Shown piece after piece: positions 62,590 through 64,000 of a DNA stretch of 64,000 bases. Both the position numbers and the translations under genes were made by a program. Each line of letters begins with the position of its first letter. Position 1 is the first letter of the stretch. The stretch comes from Comamonadaceae bacterium (GTDB lineage: Bacteria; Pseudomonadota; Gammaproteobacteria; Burkholderiales; Burkholderiaceae_C): positions 1 to 64,000 of the forward strand of contig CANGNS010000001.1 of NCBI GenBank assembly GCA_947455465.1. Direction: 5' to 3'. Below the pieces are notes generated by a model. That model was not told the origin of the DNA and made no database searches. It was given only the letters and a program-made list of their open reading frames with translations.

Positions 62590-62620
62590 TCCGGCGCTCT
62601 ACCGACTGAGCTATCGAGGA
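62545..62620 (-). tRNA. tRNA-Asn(GTT)
   Basis: A full 76-nt cloverleaf on the minus strand. The acceptor is TCCTCGA with TCGAGGA, then G and encoded CCA. The D-arm has AGCTCAGTCGGTAGAGC. The anticodon loop CTGTTAA carries GTT, and the T-arm has GGTTCGAGCCC. It is the target of the element, whose integration kept it intact. Confidence 0.97.
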
Positions 62621-62700
62621 ATGTGTTCGGTTTTTGAGCAAGAATCGTGCTAGCGGATCTTACCTCTATGAGGTTGATCCCACGCTCTGCTAGTCTCAGA

Positions 62701-63729
62701 TTATAGCAAGATTTTGCTGATAATTTGCGCCTTTTGCTCCAAGGTGTAGCCCACGCTACCGTACACGGCGAAATCGCTTACATTGCGCCCATGCCCTGTA
62801 ATGCTCTCCGCCAGCGGCAAAGGGATATCGTTACATCCCTTCAGGCGATCGATGAAGGCATGCCTAAAAAGGTGGCTTCTAAAACCGAATGGTTTTAGAT
62901 TCTTGTTCGATATTGCCGAACAAGAACACCCCCCAAATTCTTTGGCATAACCAGGCGCCAACCAGTCGGAATGCTGCCTTTTTGCTATCCTGTGAAGTTC
63001 CTTTGCGGCATATAGGGATACACCTAAAAGCGGGATTGAACGTAGACTGGCCTTAGTCTTCCGATCGGTAAGTTCGTTCTTCCTTACCCAAATGTGAGGG
63101 ATCTCATGATCCAAAACTAAGTCGTCAAGACGAGCTAAAGTCGGCTCAGAAATCCTTAATCCGGTATTCAGTTGAATTAGGCCGATTAACTTTGCGGGAG
63201 TAGGGCGCTGCAGCAAGAACTCTTTGATGTCCAGCAGTAACTCTGTTGTGATCAATGGGATCGGGCGTGTATTTTCACCTTCGCCACTGATATGAAGACT
63301 CCTGAAGGGGCTGAGCTTATCAATGTCTAGATGCTTGAATGCCATATTGACCATAGCATTCAGTATGTTGTTGTGCTTTCGCACGCTGTTTGGATGCAGG
63401 CCTCGTGCCAATAAGTGATCGCGGTAATGCGTGATGTGACTGTGGCGCAGCTCATCTAGAAAGAGATCTCCATTCAAGATGGTAAATTCACTAAAATACT
63501 GCAGTGCATTATTGGCAAATTTCCGTCTCTTGGCCGACGGGTTTTCGGCCATATAGATCCGATACGCATCTGAGAACTTTGGCCGGCCCTTGGATTGAAA
63601 GTCTCTAAGGTGCTTTGCTACTAATTCTGATAAAAACGATTCGTCTAATTCAATTCCCGCCACATTGACGCGCTTGATTACCTTGGTGTTTAGAAAAGTG
63701 CCTGGTGCAATTGTCAATTCGTACGTCAT
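62701..63729 (-). CDS. Second tyrosine recombinase/integrase
   Basis: A 342-residue recombinase from MTYELTIAPG. The 21 upstream codons in the open frame lack a good site. A SAM-like core-binding domain lies at about 60-155. The catalytic residues are Arg in LNTGLRISE, His-x-x-Arg-like LFRHAFIDRL, His in ITGHGRN and Tyr in FAVYGSVGYT. It is unlike the element integrase in sequence and lies on the 5' side of tRNA-Asn, so it belongs to another element or a remnant. Confidence 0.87.
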   Translation of the reverse strand: MTYELTIAPGTFLNTKVIKRVNVAGIELDESFLSELVAKHLRDFQSKGRPKFSDAYRIYMAENPSAKRRKFANNALQYFSEFTILNGDLFLDELRHSHITHYRDHLLARGLHPNSVRKHNNILNAMVNMAFKHLDIDKLSPFRSLHISGEGENTRPIPLITTELLLDIKEFLLQRPTPAKLIGLIQLNTGLRISEPTLARLDDLVLDHEIPHIWVRKNELTDRKTKASLRSIPLLGVSLYAAKELHRIAKRQHSDWLAPGYAKEFGGCSCSAISNKNLKPFGFRSHLFRHAFIDRLKGCNDIPLPLAESITGHGRNVSDFAVYGSVGYTLEQKAQIISKILL

Positions 63730-64000
63730 GTGATTCCTCAAAAGTCGCGCAGCCTTAGCAATCGAGAAATTTTGGGTAGCTCCAGGTGGCACGTGGACTT
63801 ATTGCACAAATGTAGTTTCGACCTGTATTGCTGGGCAACCGTTGGGTTTGAGAGTCCCATCAACTTGGACGGACTTTTGCAGTGTTCTATTCGTCGCCAG
63901 ACTTTTTGGGGGAAAGTTGATCCCAACTAAATTCTCAAAGTGAAAAGTTCGACTCCGTTTAGCAGCGTCAGCAGGTGCAAAAGTTTTCACTCGGTTCACT
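63730..64000. other. No feature seen at the right edge
   Basis: I find no supported gene or RNA in the last 270 bases. Short ORFs here lack ribosome-binding sites. The promoter of the second integrase should lie here. Confidence 0.5.

Overview
The window looks like a Burkholderiales chromosome, probably Comamonadaceae-like (Rhodoferax/Polaromonas type). This is inferred from gene families: Bug-type receptor, box benzoyl-CoA genes, GcvT-type dimethylglycine dehydrogenase, malonyl-CoA decarboxylase and DUF2805-photolyase. No taxonomic marker such as rRNA is present.

Left part (1-21.1 kb) is chromosome-like. It holds a two-partner secretion pair (tail of TpsA, then TpsB), a B12-binding radical SAM protein coupled to ETF-ubiquinone oxidoreductase, an SDR dehydrogenase, tRNA-Val(GAC), malonyl-CoA decarboxylase, a BPL_N amidotransferase-like protein, a dimethylglycine-dehydrogenase-like flavoprotein, an outer-membrane protein with an L,D-transpeptidase, and photolyase with DUF2805. 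A small group at 16.6-21 kb (esterase, heparinase-like lyase, KdgF-like cupin, SGNH hydrolase, DUF1961) suggests degradation of an acylated uronate polysaccharide.

From 21,240 to 62,589 lies a probable 41.3-kb integrative element. A 45-bp direct repeat of the 3' part of tRNA-Asn(GTT) marks both ends. The intact tRNA is at the right end, next to a tyrosine integrase, and paired CGTGTAA motifs lie just inside each end. Left of the left repeat are the promoter and first four codons of a related integrase, the scar of an earlier element in the same site.

The left 23 kb of the element reads as one catabolic programme. A LysR regulator, a Bug solute receptor and an M20D hippurate hydrolase-like amidohydrolase are followed by a tandem glycine riboswitch in front of a DadA-type amino-acid oxidase. 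Next come the complete box pathway (boxA, B, C, D, boxR, benzoate-CoA ligase), the beta-oxidation finishing enzymes (enoyl-CoA hydratase, 3-hydroxyacyl-CoA dehydrogenase, 3-oxoadipyl-CoA thiolase) and a five-gene branched-chain-type ABC importer. I infer that hippurate (benzoylglycine) is split into benzoate and glycine. Benzoate would go to acetyl-CoA plus succinyl-CoA, and glycine would be sensed by the riboswitch and oxidised.

The right 18 kb of the element is accessory and mobility DNA. It has a lone recombinase catalytic domain, a toxin-antitoxin-like trio, a beta-flower repeat protein and an SOS cassette (umuD, umuC, SRAP, HNH) with GST, dehalogenase and hydrolase genes between two ~100-bp direct repeats. 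A 535-residue protein here carries motifs resembling the palm of family A DNA polymerases. Several unrecognised genes, including a tandem paralogous pair, lie between it and the integrase. A second integrase lies beyond tRNA-Asn.
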